Of a stretch of DNA of 64,000 bases, positions 15,632 to 28,823 are shown piece after piece (position 1 is the first letter of the stretch; each line of letters starts with the position of its first letter). The position numbers were made by a program, and so were the translations under genes. Source of the stretch: Pseudomonas sp. MRSN 12121 (lineage in GTDB: Bacteria > Pseudomonadota > Gammaproteobacteria > Pseudomonadales > Pseudomonadaceae); NCBI RefSeq assembly GCF_000931465.1, contig NZ_CP010892.1, positions 930,001-994,000 of the forward strand, given 5' to 3'. Below the pieces are notes generated by a model. That model was not told the origin of the DNA. It saw only the letters and a program-made list of their open reading frames with translations, and searched no databases.

Positions 15632-16261
15632 GTGGCCCGTTCCAAGACAAGCCATAACTGGCTGAAAGAGCACTTCAACGACCCGTTCGTCAAAATGGCG
15701 CAGAAAGATGGGTATCGTTCGCGTGCCAGCTACAAATTGTTGGAAATCCAGGAAAAGGATCGCCTGATCCGCCCGGGAATGAGCGTGATCGATCTCGGTG
15801 CGGCCCCTGGCGGCTGGTCGCAGGTTACCAGTCGTCTGATTGGCGGGCAGGGCCGGTTGATTGCCTCCGACATCCTGGAAATGGATGGTATTCCTGACGT
15901 GACCTTCATTCAGGGCGACTTTACCGAGGATGCGGTACTGGCCCAGATTCTCGAGGCTGTCGGAAATTCCGAAGTCGACCTTGTGATTTCCGATATGGCC
16001 CCCAATATGAGTGGTACGCCAGCGGTAGATATGCCGAGGGCGATGTTCCTATGTGAATTGGCCTTGGATTTGGCGGGGCGGGTTCTTCGTCCTGGTGGCG
16101 ACTTCCTGATCAAGATTTTCCAGGGAGAAGGTTTCGACGAATACCACAAGAACGTTCGCAAGATGTTCGACAAGGTTGTGATGCGCAAACCGAGTTCTTC
16201 CCGCGATCGTTCGCGCGAGCAGTATCTGCTGGGGCGCGGTTTTCGCGGGCGTATTGAATAG
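15632..16261 (+). CDS. rlmE: 23S rRNA (uridine-2'-O-)-methyltransferase RlmE
   Basis: A 209-residue AdoMet-dependent enzyme (RrmJ/FtsJ) that methylates the 2'-O of U2552 in the 23S rRNA A-loop. The AdoMet motif is '[14 protein letters not shown]'. The K-D-K-E tetrad can be placed at the N-terminal Lys, the Asp of '[11 protein letters not shown]', the Lys of '[14 protein letters not shown]' and the Glu near 'SREQYLL'. The start is GTG 15632, six bases after a GAGG site, giving [14 protein letters not shown]; the ATG-like extension at 15620 has no ribosome-binding site. It precedes ftsH, as in E. coli. Confidence 0.95.
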   Translation: MARSKTSHNWLKEHFNDPFVKMAQKDGYRSRASYKLLEIQEKDRLIRPGMSVIDLGAAPGGWSQVTSRLIGGQGRLIASDILEMDGIPDVTFIQGDFTEDAVLAQILEAVGNSEVDLVISDMAPNMSGTPAVDMPRAMFLCELALDLAGRVLRPGGDFLIKIFQGEGFDEYHKNVRKMFDKVVMRKPSSSRDRSREQYLLGRGFRGRIE

Positions 16262-16451
16262 CGACGTTTTGACTGGGTTGATAGTTTTTTCGTATTTCGT
16301 CCTGGGCGCTTAAACGAATATTGTGTCATCTGGGTTTCACAAAGGGTTACAGACGGTGCCTGCCAGAGCTGTAGGTAATGTAGTAAGTTAGGTCGGTGAA
16401 TATCATGCGAAGCGCGCGCCAGCAGCGGAGCTTGCTTCAGAGGGTAGTTAA

Positions 16452-18365
<1,914 letters not shown>

Positions 18366-18373
18366 GGTTTGAA

Positions 18374-19225
18374 ATGACTTCTTCGTCGTCCTCGACCCGG
18401 TTGCCTTGCGGCAACCGGGTTCTTGATTTGGCCCATACGCATGTCATGGGCATTCTTAATGTCACCCCCGATTCATTTTCCGATGGTGGTCGCTTCAATC
18501 ACCTTGATGCCGCTTTGCGTCATGCAGAGGCGATGGTGCAGGCTGGCGCTACGCTGATTGATGTGGGGGGCGAATCCACTCGTCCTGGCGCGCGAGCGGT
18601 GTCGCCGCTTGAAGAGCTTGAGCGTGTGGCGCCTATCGTCGAGCGTATCCATTGTGAACTGGATGTCATTATTTCAGTCGATACCTCCACTCCAGCGGTC
18701 ATGCGTGAAACGGCGCGTTTGGGTGCAGGCTTGATCAATGACGTTCGTTCGTTGCGGCGCGACGGTGCGCTGGATGCGGCAGCGGCCACGGGCTTGCCTG
18801 TCTGTCTGATGCACATGCTCGGTGAGCCTGGCGATATGCAGGATAATCCTCGCTATCAGGATGTAACCAGGGAGGTGGGCGAATTTCTTGTTGAGCGCAT
18901 GGCGCAGTGTGCGGCGGTTGGTATTGGCGCGGAGCGAGTGATCCTGGATCCAGGTTTTGGTTTCGCGAAAACCCTGCAGCACAACTTGAGTCTGTTCAAG
19001 CATATGGAGTCCCTGAATGCCCTTGGTCGGCCGTTGCTGGTTGGGGTTTCGCGAAAGAGCATGATAGGGCAGGCGTTGAATCATCCTGTTGATGGGCGCT
19101 TGTATGGCGGGTTGGCACTTGCCGCCTTGGCGATGACCAAGGGGGCGAGGATCCTGCGGGTCCATGATGTGGCCGAGACGGTTGATGTCGTGCGGATGAT
19201 TACAGCTGTGGAATCAGCCGAATAA
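18374..19225 (+). CDS. folP: Dihydropteroate synthase
   Basis: A 283-residue folate-pathway enzyme that joins 4-aminobenzoate to the pterin pyrophosphate; it is the target of sulfonamides. The signature '[18 protein letters not shown]' is near residue 25 and '[18 protein letters not shown]' near 60. Later motifs are 'INDVRSLR' and '[12 protein letters not shown]'. It begins 8 bases after ftsH and is followed by glmM after 16 bases, so ftsH-folP-glmM are probably co-transcribed. Confidence 0.97.
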   Translation: MTSSSSSTRLPCGNRVLDLAHTHVMGILNVTPDSFSDGGRFNHLDAALRHAEAMVQAGATLIDVGGESTRPGARAVSPLEELERVAPIVERIHCELDVIISVDTSTPAVMRETARLGAGLINDVRSLRRDGALDAAAATGLPVCLMHMLGEPGDMQDNPRYQDVTREVGEFLVERMAQCAAVGIGAERVILDPGFGFAKTLQHNLSLFKHMESLNALGRPLLVGVSRKSMIGQALNHPVDGRLYGGLALAALAMTKGARILRVHDVAETVDVVRMITAVESAE

Positions 19226-19241
19226 GAATGATGGAGCACTT

Positions 19242-20579
19242 ATGAGCAAGAAGTACTTTGGCACCGACGGCATTCGCGGTCGTGTGGGTGTGTACCCTAT
19301 TACCCCGGATTTCATGCTCAAGCTGGGTTGGGCCGCGGGTATGGCCTTTCGCAGCATGGGCGCCTGCCGTGTATTGGTAGGGAAGGACACGCGTATTTCC
19401 GGATACATGTTTGAATCCGCACTAGAGGCGGGTCTGTCTGCCGCAGGTGCGGATGTGATGCTGCTGGGCCCGATGCCTACTCCCGCGATTGCCTACCTGA
19501 CCCGCACTTTCCATGCCGAGGCAGGGATTGTGATCAGCGCGTCGCATAATCCTCATGATGACAACGGCATCAAGTTCTTCTCGGGTGAGGGTACCAAGCT
19601 CCCGGATGAGGTTGAGCTGATGATCGAGGAGTTGCTGGATGCGCCGATGACCGTGGTGGAGTCGAGCAAGTTGGGCAAGGTCTCGCGTATCAATGATGCC
19701 TCGGGCCGCTATATCGAATTCTGCAAGAGCAGTGTTCCTTCCAGTACCAGCTTTGCTGGGCTGAAGATCGTTGTCGATTGCGCCCACGGTGCGACTTACA
19801 AGGTGGCGCCAAGCGTATTCCGCGAATTGGGGGCTGAGGTCGTAGTGCTCTCTGCCCAGCCTAATGGCTTGAACATCAACGACAATTGCGGCTCGACCCA
19901 TATGGCGCAGTTGCAAGCGGCGGTGTTGGCTGAGCATGCCGATCTGGGTATCGCTTTTGATGGCGATGGCGACCGCGTGTTGATGGTCGACCATACAGGC
20001 GCAATCGTTGATGGTGACGAGCTGCTGTTTATCATCGCCCGGGATATGCACGAGCGTAACAAGCTGCAGGGCGGTGTAGTCGGTACCTTGATGAGCAACC
20101 TGGGCCTCGAGTTGGCCCTGGCTGATCTGGGGATTCCATTCATTCGCGCTAATGTCGGCGATCGTTATGTCATCGCCGAGTTGCTTGAGCGCCAGTGGCT
20201 GGTAGGGGGTGAAAACTCCGGTCATATCGTTTGCTTCCAGCACACTACTACCGGGGATGCGATCATTGCGGCCCTGCAGGTATTGATGGCGTTGAAGCGC
20301 CGTAACGAGGGGCTGGCACAATCGCGCCAAGCGCTGCGCAAGTGCCCGCAGATTCTGGTCAATGTTCGCTTTGGCGGCGGCGCCAACCCTGTTGAGCATC
20401 CCGCGGTCAAAGAAGCCTGCGCGCGCGTTACCAGCGCGATGGCGGGGCGTGGGCGCGTACTGCTGCGCAAGTCGGGTACAGAGCCTTTGGTTCGCGTCAT
20501 GGTCGAGGGTGACGATGAGGCTCAGGTTCGTGGCTATGCTGATGAACTGGCAAAACTGGTTGCGGAAGTTTCTGCCTGA
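19242..20579 (+). CDS. glmM: Phosphoglucosamine mutase GlmM
   Basis: A 445-residue enzyme converting glucosamine-6-phosphate to glucosamine-1-phosphate for peptidoglycan and LPS precursors. The phosphoserine loop '[13 protein letters not shown]' places the active Ser at residue 101. The metal loop is 'DGDGDRV' and the C-terminal phosphate-binding loop is '[15 protein letters not shown]'. It sits between folP and tpiA, the usual order. Confidence 0.97.
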   Translation: MSKKYFGTDGIRGRVGVYPITPDFMLKLGWAAGMAFRSMGACRVLVGKDTRISGYMFESALEAGLSAAGADVMLLGPMPTPAIAYLTRTFHAEAGIVISASHNPHDDNGIKFFSGEGTKLPDEVELMIEELLDAPMTVVESSKLGKVSRINDASGRYIEFCKSSVPSSTSFAGLKIVVDCAHGATYKVAPSVFRELGAEVVVLSAQPNGLNINDNCGSTHMAQLQAAVLAEHADLGIAFDGDGDRVLMVDHTGAIVDGDELLFIIARDMHERNKLQGGVVGTLMSNLGLELALADLGIPFIRANVGDRYVIAELLERQWLVGGENSGHIVCFQHTTTGDAIIAALQVLMALKRRNEGLAQSRQALRKCPQILVNVRFGGGANPVEHPAVKEACARVTSAMAGRGRVLLRKSGTEPLVRVMVEGDDEAQVRGYADELAKLVAEVSA

Positions 20580-20645
20580 TTTCGGCTTGCCAGTGTTGAT
20601 ACGGTTGGGTAACATCTGCGCCCACTTTGACCGACGAGGTACAGC

Positions 20646-21401
20646 ATGCGTCGCCCTATGGTAGCTGGTAACTGGAAAATGCACGGTACCCGCGCCAGCG
20701 TCGCTGAGCTGCTCAATGGCCTGCGTCATCTGGCCTTGCCTAGCGGTGTTGATGTCGCGGTGTTCCCGCCTTGCTTGTATATCAATCAAGTGATTGATGG
20801 CTTGAAAGGCAAGTCGATCTCGGTCGGCGCGCAGAACTCTGCGGTGGAACCCATGCAAGGTGCGCTGACAGGGGAAGTTGCTCCGAGTCAGCTGGTGGAT
20901 GCAGGTTGTTCCCTGGTGCTGGTTGGGCACTCCGAACGTCGCCTGATGATGGGTGAGCGTGACGGTACGCTGAATCGTAAGTTCGCAGCAGCACAGGCTT
21001 GTGGCTTGAAGCCGGTCTTGTGTGTAGGGGAAACCCTCGAGCAGCGCGAGGCCGGGAAGACTCTTGAGGTTGTCGGGCGTCAGCTGGGCAGCATCATCGA
21101 AGAGTTGGGTGTTGGTGCGTTTGCCAATGCCGTTATCGCTTACGAGCCGGTCTGGGCGATTGGCACCGGGCTGACTGCTTCGCCGCAACAGGCTCAGGAT
21201 GTGCACAAAGCCATTCGTGAGCAGTTGGCGGCAGAAAACTCTGAGGTGGCACGAGGTGTGCGGCTTCTATACGGCGGCAGCGTGAAGGCGGCCAATGCGG
21301 TCGAACTGTTCGGCATGCCGGATATCGATGGGGGGCTCATTGGTGGAGCTTCCCTGAATGCAGATGAGTTCGGTGCGATCTGTCGCGCCGCGGGAAACTG
21401 A
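20646..21401 (+). CDS. tpiA: Triosephosphate isomerase
   Basis: A 251-residue TIM-barrel enzyme interconverting dihydroxyacetone phosphate and glyceraldehyde-3-phosphate. The catalytic residues are Lys in 'NWKMHGT', His95 in 'VGHSERR' and Glu167 in '[11 protein letters not shown]', the last leading into loop 6. The C-terminal '[15 protein letters not shown]' binds phosphate. secG follows 4 bases after the stop. Confidence 0.98.
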   Translation: MRRPMVAGNWKMHGTRASVAELLNGLRHLALPSGVDVAVFPPCLYINQVIDGLKGKSISVGAQNSAVEPMQGALTGEVAPSQLVDAGCSLVLVGHSERRLMMGERDGTLNRKFAAAQACGLKPVLCVGETLEQREAGKTLEVVGRQLGSIIEELGVGAFANAVIAYEPVWAIGTGLTASPQQAQDVHKAIREQLAAENSEVARGVRLLYGGSVKAANAVELFGMPDIDGGLIGGASLNADEFGAICRAAGN

Positions 21402-21405
21402 AAAA

Positions 21406-21789
21406 ATGCTGGAAACAGTCGTAGTCGTTTTTCATCTGCTGGGTGCGCTGGGCGTAGTGGCTCTGGTATTGCTGCAGCAGGGTAAAGGTGCGGACGCTGG
21501 TGCGTCTTTCGGAGCAGGTGCTTCAAATACTGTGTTCGGAAGCCAAGGTTCCTCTACCTTTCTTAGTAAGTTTACTGCTATACTTGCCGCAGGTTTTTTC
21601 ATAACCAGCTTAGGGTTAGGTTACTTTGCTAAAGAGAAAGCTCATGAGCTGACTCAAGTAGGTTTGCCAGATCCAGCGGTGCTTGAAGCGCCAAAGCAAA
21701 AACCGGCTTCTGATGATGTCCCGGTGCTCCAAGAGCAAAAGTCGGCAACCAATGCGACTGACGTACCTCAAGCTCCAGAGCAGAAGTAA
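21406..21789 (+). CDS. secG: Preprotein translocase subunit SecG
   Basis: A 127-residue membrane subunit of the SecYEG channel. Two transmembrane helices are visible (residues ~4-24 and ~53-72), joined by the conserved '[24 protein letters not shown]' segment. The C-terminal tail is Pro/Ala/Gln-rich. The coding sequence from ~21,530 onward is noticeably more A+T-rich than its neighbours. ATG 21406 was chosen over the in-frame ATG 21358, which lies inside tpiA. Confidence 0.95.
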   Translation: MLETVVVVFHLLGALGVVALVLLQQGKGADAGASFGAGASNTVFGSQGSSTFLSKFTAILAAGFFITSLGLGYFAKEKAHELTQVGLPDPAVLEAPKQKPASDDVPVLQEQKSATNATDVPQAPEQK

Positions 21790-21818
21790 GAAGAGTTTCA
21801 TGCAGTAACGTAGTCTAT

Positions 21819-21904
21819 GCCGAGGTGGTGGAATTGGTAGACACGCAACCTTGAGGTGGTTGTGCCCATAGGGTGTAGGGGTTCGAGTCCCCTTCTCGGT
21901 ACCA
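21819..21904 (+). tRNA. tRNA-Leu (anticodon GAG)
   Basis: An 86-nt class II tRNA with a variable arm and encoded CCA. The acceptor stem GCCGAGG pairs with the 3' CTTCTCGGT end, and the anticodon loop TTGAGGT gives GAG at 21853-21855. It follows secG, as leuU does in E. coli. Confidence 0.97.
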
Positions 21905-21915
21905 ATTATCAGGAG

Positions 21916-21938
21916 AGCCCGCTGTTGCGGGCTTTCTT
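21916..21938 (+). terminator. Terminator after tRNA-Leu
   Basis: The stem AGCCCGC-TGTT-GCGGGCT is followed by a TTCTTG tract, 12 bases after the tRNA CCA end. Confidence 0.75.
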
Positions 21939-22000
21939 GTAGGTGGAAGGTTACATTGACCCAAAAAGGGATCGATCGTATACTTCCGCCCCAGCTTTGT

Positions 22001-22077
<77 letters not shown>

Positions 22078-22087
22078 GTTTTAGCGG

Positions 22088-22109
22088 AGCCCCTTTTCAG
22101 GGGCTTTTT
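22088..22109 (+). terminator. Terminator after tRNA-fMet
   Basis: AGCCCC-TTTTCA-GGGGCT followed by TTTT, 10 bases after the tRNA. It would separate the tRNA from rimP unless read through. Confidence 0.85.
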
Positions 22110-22155
22110 GTTAGCTGGACACTTTATAACGCCGCTGTTCAACGGCGTTTCCGGG

Positions 22156-22177
22156 ATGGGCGCTTCGCCCATTTTTT
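22156..22177 (+). terminator. Second terminator-like hairpin before rimP
   Basis: ATGGGCG-CTT-CGCCCAT followed by five T, ending about 30 bases before the rimP start. Two tandem hairpins ahead of the nusA operon suggest control by termination and readthrough, as known for the E. coli metY-nusA operon leader; here that is inference. Confidence 0.75.
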
Positions 22178-22207
22178 ATTTGCACAAGCATGCACGAGGG
22201 GGTTCAG

Positions 22208-22666
22208 GTGTCGAGCAAGCTAGAACAGTTGCAGGCCTTGTTGGCCCCGGTGGTCGTGGCCCTTGGCTATGAATGCTGGGGTATCGAGTTTTCGGCTCAA
22301 GGTCGCCACTCACTGTTGCGCGTTTATATCGATAAAGAAGGCGGCGTGCTGGTGGACGATTGCGCCATCGTCAGCCGTCAGCTCAGCGGTGTTCTGGATG
22401 TCGAAGATCCGATCTCCGTTGAATACACCCTTGAAGTTTCCTCTCCTGGCATGGAACGCCCGCTGTTCACTCTTGAACAGTTTGCCAAGTATGTCGGTGA
22501 ACAAGTGAAGATCAAGCTGCGCTCGCCTTTTGAAGGTCGGCGTAATTTTCAGGGCCTTCTCCGCGGTGTGGAGGAACAGGATGTCGTGGTGCAGGTGGAT
22601 GACCATGAGTTCCTGTTGCCGATCGACATGATCGACAAGGCCCACATAATTCCCAGTTTTGACTGA
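22208..22666 (+). CDS. rimP: Ribosome maturation factor RimP
   Basis: A 152-residue factor needed for 30S subunit maturation. The family motifs '[30 protein letters not shown]' and '[15 protein letters not shown]' are clear, followed by the SH3-like C-terminal domain. GTG 22208 was chosen: it lies 7 bases after GAGGGGG and gives [16 protein letters not shown]. The ATG at 22190 would add six residues and overlap the ribosome-binding site. nusA follows after 47 bases. Confidence 0.95.
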   Translation: MSSKLEQLQALLAPVVVALGYECWGIEFSAQGRHSLLRVYIDKEGGVLVDDCAIVSRQLSGVLDVEDPISVEYTLEVSSPGMERPLFTLEQFAKYVGEQVKIKLRSPFEGRRNFQGLLRGVEEQDVVVQVDDHEFLLPIDMIDKAHIIPSFD

Positions 22667-22713
22667 GACGCGGATCCCGCGGATCCAATGGCTTGCGAAA
22701 GGCGAGGCGTACG

Positions 22714-24195
22714 ATGAGCAAAGAAGTACTGCTGGTTGTTGAGTCGGTATCCAATGAAAAGGGTGTACCGGCAAGCGTGATTTTTGAAGCGCTGGAGCTG
22801 GCCCTGGCCACTGCTACCAAAAAGCGTTTTGAGGACGAAGTTGATCTGCGTGTGGAAATCAATCGCCACACCGGTGCTTACGAGACTTTCCGTCGCTGGA
22901 CGGTAGTCGAAGAGGCGGATCTGGACGATCCGGCTGTGGAAACCTGGCCGAGCAAGGTCCAGGAAACCCATCCGGGTGCAAAAGTCGGTGATGTCGTCGA
23001 GGAAAAGATCGAGTCGATCGAGTTCGGCCGTATCGCTGCCCAGACTGCCAAACAGGTCATCGTGCAGAAGGTTCGCGAAGCAGAGCGCGCTCAAGTCGTC
23101 GATGCCTACCGCGAGCGCCTGGGTGAGATCATCTCCGGCACCGTGAAGAAAGTGACACGTGACAACGTGATCGTCGACCTGGGTAACAACGCCGAGGCGT
23201 TGCTGGCTCGTGAAGACATCATTTCCCGTGAGACCTTCCGTGTTGGCGTGCGTCTTCGTGCGCTGCTCAAGGAAATCCGCACCGAGAACCGCGGCCCGCA
23301 GTTGATCCTGTCGCGTACCGCGCCGGAAATGCTGATCGAGCTGTTCCGTATCGAAGTGCCGGAAATCGCCGAAGGCCTGATCGAAGTCATGGCGGCTTCC
23401 CGTGATCCGGGATCGCGCGCCAAGATCGCGGTCCGCTCCAAAGACAAGCGCATTGACCCTCAGGGCGCGTGCATCGGTATGCGCGGTTCGCGCGTCCAGG
23501 CCGTTTCCGGTGAGTTGGGCGGTGAGCGTGTGGACATCGTCCTGTGGGACGACAACCCGGCCCAGTTCGTGATCAATGCCATGTCGCCGGCCGAAGTTGC
23601 GGCCATCATCGTCGACGAAGATGCCCATGCCATGGATATCGCCGTTGGCGCAGACAACCTGGCTCAGGCCATCGGTCGCGGCGGCCAGAACGTGCGTCTG
23701 GCCAGCCAGTTGACTGGCTGGACCCTGAACGTGATGACCGAATCGGACATCCAGGCCAAGCAGCAAGCTGAAACCGGCGACATCCTGCGCAATTTCATCG
23801 AAGAGTTGGAAGTCGATGAAGAACTGGCGCAGGTGCTGGTTGATGAAGGCTTCACCAGCCTGGAAGAGATTGCCTACGTACCGTTGGAAGAAATGCTCAA
23901 CATCGACGGCTTTGACGAAGACATCGTCAACGAGCTTCGCGCTCGTGCCAAGGATCGCTTGTTGACTAAAGCCATCGCTACTGAGGAAAAGCTGGCAGAC
24001 GCCCATCCGGCCGAAGACCTGCTCTCGCTTGAGGGTATGGACAAGGATTTGGCGATGGAACTGGCGGTGCGCGGCGTAATTACCCGCGAAGACCTGGCCG
24101 AGCAGTCTATTGACGACCTGCTCGACATCGACGGCATTGACGATGATCGTGCCGGCAAGTTGATCATGGCCGCCCGAGCCCATTGGTTCGAGTAA
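22714..24195 (+). CDS. nusA: Transcription termination/antitermination protein NusA
   Basis: A 493-residue RNA polymerase-associated factor acting in pausing, termination and antitermination. The N-terminal polymerase-binding domain spans residues 1-~125. An S1 domain follows ('[21 protein letters not shown]', ~135-200), then KH domains ('[19 protein letters not shown]', '[15 protein letters not shown]'). Two acidic C-terminal repeats ('[19 protein letters not shown]' and '[19 protein letters not shown]') are like those that bind polymerase alpha in E. coli. ATG 22714 gives [12 protein letters not shown]. Confidence 0.97.
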   Translation: MSKEVLLVVESVSNEKGVPASVIFEALELALATATKKRFEDEVDLRVEINRHTGAYETFRRWTVVEEADLDDPAVETWPSKVQETHPGAKVGDVVEEKIESIEFGRIAAQTAKQVIVQKVREAERAQVVDAYRERLGEIISGTVKKVTRDNVIVDLGNNAEALLAREDIISRETFRVGVRLRALLKEIRTENRGPQLILSRTAPEMLIELFRIEVPEIAEGLIEVMAASRDPGSRAKIAVRSKDKRIDPQGACIGMRGSRVQAVSGELGGERVDIVLWDDNPAQFVINAMSPAEVAAIIVDEDAHAMDIAVGADNLAQAIGRGGQNVRLASQLTGWTLNVMTESDIQAKQQAETGDILRNFIEELEVDEELAQVLVDEGFTSLEEIAYVPLEEMLNIDGFDEDIVNELRARAKDRLLTKAIATEEKLADAHPAEDLLSLEGMDKDLAMELAVRGVITREDLAEQSIDDLLDIDGIDDDRAGKLIMAARAHWFE

Positions 24196-24221
24196 TAGGC
24201 GCGGCCTGAGGAGAGAAGTGC

Positions 24222-26741
24222 ATGACGCAAGTCACGGTGAAACAACTGGCCGATGAGGTCAAAACACCGGTAGAGCGCCTGTTGCAGCAGATGCGTGAGG
24301 CAGGTCTGCCGCACACCGCCGCCGAGGAACATGTGAGCGACAGTGAGAAGCAATCCTTGCTGACTCACTTGAAAAGCAGCCACAAGGCGAAAGTGGAAGA
24401 ACCGCGCAAAATCACTTTGCAGCGTAAAACCACCAGCACCCTGCGTGTTGCCGGCAGCAAAAGCATCAGCGTTGAAGTGCGCAAGAAGAAAGTCTTCGTA
24501 CAGCGCAGCCCGGAAGAAATCGAAGCCGAGCGTCAACGTGAACTGGAAGAACGTCGCGCAGTAGAAAATGCTGCACGCCAGAAGGCTGAAGAAGAAGCCA
24601 AGCGTCGCGCCGAAGAAGAAGCGCGTCGCCAGCCTGCTGCTGCGCAACCTGCAGTCGTTGAAGCGGTTGCTGCCCCGGCCCCTGCCGTGGTTGCCGCGCC
24701 GATCATCGATGACGAACCTGTTGTCGCTCCAGCGCCAGTCGCTGACGTGCGCAAGAAGGACGAGCAGCGTCGTCCGGACAAGAGCCGCAACGACGACAAC
24801 CGTCGTGGTGGCGATGGCGAGCGCAAAAACGCTCCGCATCGTGCTTCCGTCAAGGAAAAGGCTCCGGCTCCACGCGTTGCGCCACGTACCACCGACGAAG
24901 AAAGCGATGGCTTCCGTCGTGGGGGTCGCGGCAAGGCCAAGCTGAAGAAGCGTAACGCTCACGGCTTCCAGAGCCCGACCGGCCCTGTGGTGCGTGAAGT
25001 GAAGATCGGCGAGACCATCACTGTGGGCGACCTCGCCCAGCAGATGTCGGTCAAGGCTGCCGAAATCATCAAGTTCATGTTCAAGCTGGGCACCCCGGCC
25101 ACCATCAACCAGGTACTGGATCAGGAAACTGCCCAACTGGTCGCTGAAGAACTGGGCCACAAAGTGACCCTGATCAGTGATACCGCCCTGGAAGATTCCC
25201 TGGCCGAGTCCCTGAAGTTCGAAGGCGAAGCGGTTCCTCGTGCGCCAGTGGTGACCGTAATGGGTCACGTTGACCACGGTAAGACCTCGCTGCTCGACTA
25301 CATCCGTCGCGCCAAGGTTGCAGCTGGCGAAGCCGGCGGCATCACCCAGCACATCGGTGCTTACCACGTTGAAACCGAACGCGGCATGGTCACCTTCCTC
25401 GACACCCCGGGTCACGCCGCGTTTACCGCCATGCGTGCCCGTGGTGCCAAGGCGACCGACATCGTGATCCTGGTGGTTGCGGCGGACGACGGCGTGATGC
25501 CTCAGACCGTTGAAGCCGTCCAGCACGCCCAGGCAGCTGGCGTGCCTCTGGTGGTCGCGGTGAACAAGATCGACAAGCCGGGTGCCGACCTCGATCGCAT
25601 CCGCAGCGAACTGTCGGTTCATGGCGTGACTTCCGAGGACTGGGGTGGCGACACGCCATTCGTTCCGGTTTCCGCGAAGATGGGTACCGGTGTCGACGAG
25701 CTGCTCGAAGCCGTGCTGCTGCAGGCCGAAGTGCTCGAACTGACCGCCACGCCGTCGGCTCCTGGTCGTGGTGTCGTGGTTGAATCGCGTCTCGACAAGG
25801 GCCGCGGCCCGGTGGCGACCGTGCTGGTTCAGGACGGTACCCTGCGTCAAGGCGACATGGTGCTGGTCGGCTCGAACTATGGCCGCGTGCGCGCCATGCT
25901 CGACGAGAACGGCAAGCCGATCAAGGAAGCGGGTCCGGCCATTCCGGTCGAGATCCTCGGCCTGGACGGTACTCCGGACGCTGGCGACGAGATGAGCGTG
26001 GTGGCCGACGAGAAGAAAGCCCGTGAAGTGGCTCTGTTCCGTCAAGGCAAGTTCCGCGAAGTCAAACTGGCTCGCGCCCACGCCGGCAAGCTGGAAAACA
26101 TCTTCGAAAGCATGGGCCAGGAAGAGAAGAAGACGCTCAACATCGTCCTCAAATCCGACGTCCGTGGTTCGCTGGAAGCGCTGCAAGGTGCTCTGAACGG
26201 CCTGGGCAACGACGAAGTGCAAGTGCGCGTAGTCGGCGGCGGCGTCGGTGGTATCACCGAAAGCGACGCCAACCTGGCCCTGGCTTCCAACGCTGTACTG
26301 TTCGGCTTCAACGTGCGTGCCGATGCCGGCGCGCGCAAGATCGTCGAGCAGGAAGGTCTGGATATGCGTTACTACAACGTGATCTACGACATCATCGAAG
26401 ACGTCAAGAAAGCCCTGACCGGTATGTTGGGCAGCGACGTCCGGGAGAACATCCTGGGTGTTGCCGAGGTTCGTGACGTATTCCGTTCGCCGAAGTTCGG
26501 CGCGATCGCCGGTTGCATGGTGATCGAGGGTGTCGTTCACCGTAACCGTCCGATCCGTGTACTGCGTGAAGACATCGTGATCTTCGAAGGCGAGCTGGAA
26601 TCCCTGCGCCGCTTCAAGGATGACGCTTCCGAAGTACGTGCCGGCATGGAATGCGGTATCGGCGTGAAGAGCTACAACGACGTCAAAGTCGGCGACAAAA
26701 TCGAAGTCTTCGAGAAGGTTCAGGTTGCTCGCAGCCTCTAA
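24222..26741 (+). CDS. infB: Translation initiation factor IF-2
   Basis: An 839-residue GTPase that brings fMet-tRNA to the 30S P site. It has an N-terminal IF2N domain ('[21 protein letters not shown]'). A long charged Ala/Glu/Arg-rich linker (~100-250) follows, then a second IF2N-like segment. The G domain has '[12 protein letters not shown]', 'DTPGHAAF' and 'NKIDKPGAD'. The C-terminal domains bind the initiator tRNA. It begins 26 bases after nusA with a GAGGAGAG site; the initiator tRNA gene lies upstream in the same cluster. Confidence 0.97.
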   Translation: MTQVTVKQLADEVKTPVERLLQQMREAGLPHTAAEEHVSDSEKQSLLTHLKSSHKAKVEEPRKITLQRKTTSTLRVAGSKSISVEVRKKKVFVQRSPEEIEAERQRELEERRAVENAARQKAEEEAKRRAEEEARRQPAAAQPAVVEAVAAPAPAVVAAPIIDDEPVVAPAPVADVRKKDEQRRPDKSRNDDNRRGGDGERKNAPHRASVKEKAPAPRVAPRTTDEESDGFRRGGRGKAKLKKRNAHGFQSPTGPVVREVKIGETITVGDLAQQMSVKAAEIIKFMFKLGTPATINQVLDQETAQLVAEELGHKVTLISDTALEDSLAESLKFEGEAVPRAPVVTVMGHVDHGKTSLLDYIRRAKVAAGEAGGITQHIGAYHVETERGMVTFLDTPGHAAFTAMRARGAKATDIVILVVAADDGVMPQTVEAVQHAQAAGVPLVVAVNKIDKPGADLDRIRSELSVHGVTSEDWGGDTPFVPVSAKMGTGVDELLEAVLLQAEVLELTATPSAPGRGVVVESRLDKGRGPVATVLVQDGTLRQGDMVLVGSNYGRVRAMLDENGKPIKEAGPAIPVEILGLDGTPDAGDEMSVVADEKKAREVALFRQGKFREVKLARAHAGKLENIFESMGQEEKKTLNIVLKSDVRGSLEALQGALNGLGNDEVQVRVVGGGVGGITESDANLALASNAVLFGFNVRADAGARKIVEQEGLDMRYYNVIYDIIEDVKKALTGMLGSDVRENILGVAEVRDVFRSPKFGAIAGCMVIEGVVHRNRPIRVLREDIVIFEGELESLRRFKDDASEVRAGMECGIGVKSYNDVKVGDKIEVFEKVQVARSL

Positions 26742-26812
26742 CTCGCGCACTTCAAGAGCCATGATGGTCAGCCGCATGCATCTGCACGGCGCCTCATCCG
26801 GCCTCTAAACGC

Positions 26813-26848
26813 AACGCCCGGTCTGGCTTTTGTCAGGCCGGGCGTTTG
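26813..26848 (+). terminator. Terminator-like hairpin between infB and rbfA
   Basis: AACGCCCGG / CCGGGCGTT arms with a 16-base loop and a short T-run. It sits 71 bases after infB inside what is usually one operon, so it probably sets the relative level of the downstream genes. Confidence 0.65.
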
Positions 26849-26900
26849 CCGCTTTCAGACCTTGCGGGTTTCACCGCCAGGCAGCAACAGGTAACAAGAC

Positions 26901-27296
26901 ATGGCAAAAGAATACAGCCGTACCCAACGTATCGGCGATCAGATGCAGCGCGAGCTGGCTCAACTGATCCGTCGTGAAGTCAAGGACCCGCGCGTCGGCC
27001 TGGTCACCATCACCGCCGTTGAAGTCAGCCGTGACGTCGGTCACGCCAAGATCTTCATCACCGTGATGGGCCAGGACAATCCGGACGACATCGCCCAGAG
27101 CATCAAGGTGCTCAACTCGGCCGCCGGCTTCCTGCGCATGCAACTGGCTCGCGAAATGAAGCTGCGCAGCGTTCCACAGCTGCACTTCCACTACGACGAA
27201 AGCGTCGTGCGGGGCGCGCATCTGTCGGCCCTGATCGAGCGCGCCGTGGCCGAGGACAGCCAGCACGCTGATACACCCGAAGACACCAAGGAGTAA
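26901..27296 (+). CDS. rbfA: Ribosome-binding factor A
   Basis: A 131-residue KH-like protein that binds the 30S subunit near the 16S 5' helix during maturation and cold adaptation. Family motifs are '[37 protein letters not shown]' split over residues ~6-42, and '[15 protein letters not shown]'. The truB GTG start lies 3 bases after the stop. Confidence 0.96.
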   Translation: MAKEYSRTQRIGDQMQRELAQLIRREVKDPRVGLVTITAVEVSRDVGHAKIFITVMGQDNPDDIAQSIKVLNSAAGFLRMQLAREMKLRSVPQLHFHYDESVVRGAHLSALIERAVAEDSQHADTPEDTKE

Positions 27297-27299
27297 GCG

Positions 27300-28217
27300 G
27301 TGGCTCAGGTCAAGCGTATCCGTCGTAACGTCAGCGGCATCATCCTGCTCGACAAGCCGCTGGGGTTCACCTCCAACGCGGCGCTGCAGAAGGTCCGCTG
27401 GCTGCTCAACGCCGAAAAGGCCGGGCACACCGGTAGCCTCGATCCCCTGGCCACCGGTGTATTGCCGCTGTGCTTCGGCGAGGCGACCAAGTTCTCGCAA
27501 TACCTGCTCGACTCCGACAAGGGTTACGAAACCCTGATGCAGTTGGGCAAGACCACCAGCACGGCCGATGCCGAGGGCGAAGTCCTGCAGACCCGCGACG
27601 TGACCGTTGGTCGCGCCGATATGGAAGCGGTGCTGCCACAATTTCGTGGGCAAATCAGTCAGATACCGCCGATGTACTCCGCGCTGAAGCGTGACGGCCA
27701 GCCACTTTACAAGCTGGCTCGTGCAGGCGAAGTGGTGGAGCGCGAGGCGCGTTCTGTTACTATTGCGCGCTTGGAATTACTCGCCTTCGAAGGCGATACT
27801 GCGCGGCTGGCGGTGGACTGCAGCAAAGGCACCTATATCCGTACCCTGGTGGAAGATATCGGTGAGAAGCTGGGTTGTGGTGCTTACGTCGCAGAACTGC
27901 GTCGCACCCAGGCCGGTCCTTTCAGCCTGGCCCAGACCGTCACGCTAGAAGAGTTGGAAGCGGTACATGCCGAAGGCGGCAACGAAGCGGTGGATCGCTT
28001 CCTGATGCCATCGGACAGCGGCCTGCTGGATTGGCCCCTGTTGCAGTTCTCGGAGCACAGCGCGTTCTACTGGCTCAACGGCCAGCCGGTACGGGCTCCC
28101 GATGCACCGAAGTTCGGCATGGTGCGGGTACAGGATCATAACGGTCGCTTTATCGGTATCGGTGAAGTGAGCGAAGACGGGCGCATCGCGCCGCGTCGAC
28201 TGATTCGGTCGGAATGA
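27300..28217 (+). CDS. truB: tRNA pseudouridine(55) synthase TruB
   Basis: A 305-residue enzyme making pseudouridine 55 in the T-loop of tRNAs. The N-terminal '[14 protein letters not shown]' and the active-site motif '[15 protein letters not shown]', with catalytic Asp48, are clear; a PUA domain occupies roughly the last 70 residues. The start is GTG 27300 with the ribosome-binding site AAGGAG inside the rbfA 3' end. Confidence 0.96.
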   Translation: MAQVKRIRRNVSGIILLDKPLGFTSNAALQKVRWLLNAEKAGHTGSLDPLATGVLPLCFGEATKFSQYLLDSDKGYETLMQLGKTTSTADAEGEVLQTRDVTVGRADMEAVLPQFRGQISQIPPMYSALKRDGQPLYKLARAGEVVEREARSVTIARLELLAFEGDTARLAVDCSKGTYIRTLVEDIGEKLGCGAYVAELRRTQAGPFSLAQTVTLEELEAVHAEGGNEAVDRFLMPSDSGLLDWPLLQFSEHSAFYWLNGQPVRAPDAPKFGMVRVQDHNGRFIGIGEVSEDGRIAPRRLIRSE

Positions 28218-28357
28218 CCGGAACCAGCCTGGGTAACAGCAGGCTGGAGAGGGTGGCTGTTAACAGGCACGGTCACAGCTCATTTATAGATACAGGGATT
28301 TGTCCCTGGCCTGTTGGTGGCGTTTCTCGAAACGCTGCCCAATGAGAGGAAAGCCAA

Positions 28358-28627
28358 ATGGCACTCAGCGTTGAAGAAAAAGCTCAAATCGTAACCGACT
28401 ACCAGCAAGCTGTTGGTGACACTGGTTCGCCAGAAGTGCAAGTTGCACTGCTGACCGCCAACATCAACAAACTGCAAGGTCACTTCAAGGCCAACGGCAA
28501 AGACCACCACTCCCGTCGTGGTCTGATCCGCATGGTTAACCAGCGTCGTAAGCTGCTGGACTACCTGAAAGGCAAAGACCTGAGCCGTTACAGCGCTCTG
28601 ATCGGTCGCCTGGGTCTGCGTCGCTAA
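28358..28627 (+). CDS. rpsO: 30S ribosomal protein S15
   Basis: An 89-residue primary 16S rRNA-binding protein of the platform. The S15 signature '[35 protein letters not shown]' spans residues ~40-75. The 140-base gap upstream and 196 bases before pnp match the usual rpsO-pnp arrangement, in which RNase processing separates the two mRNAs. Confidence 0.98.
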   Translation: MALSVEEKAQIVTDYQQAVGDTGSPEVQVALLTANINKLQGHFKANGKDHHSRRGLIRMVNQRRKLLDYLKGKDLSRYSALIGRLGLRR

Positions 28628-28823
28628 TCAGCGATTGCGCTAGAGGTTGGTTGTCTGCCGTGTGTCAGTGGGTTTCCCGCCGGCGCATGGCAGGCTCCCA
28701 GCCTCAAGTTTTATCTGGACAGTAGTTTTACCTGGACAATCAGGCCGGGCCGATTCCCGGTGTTGCCCAAGAATTTCGCAAGAAACCAGTTCCCCCCAAG
28801 AGCCACAAAGAAGGTAGGACACC

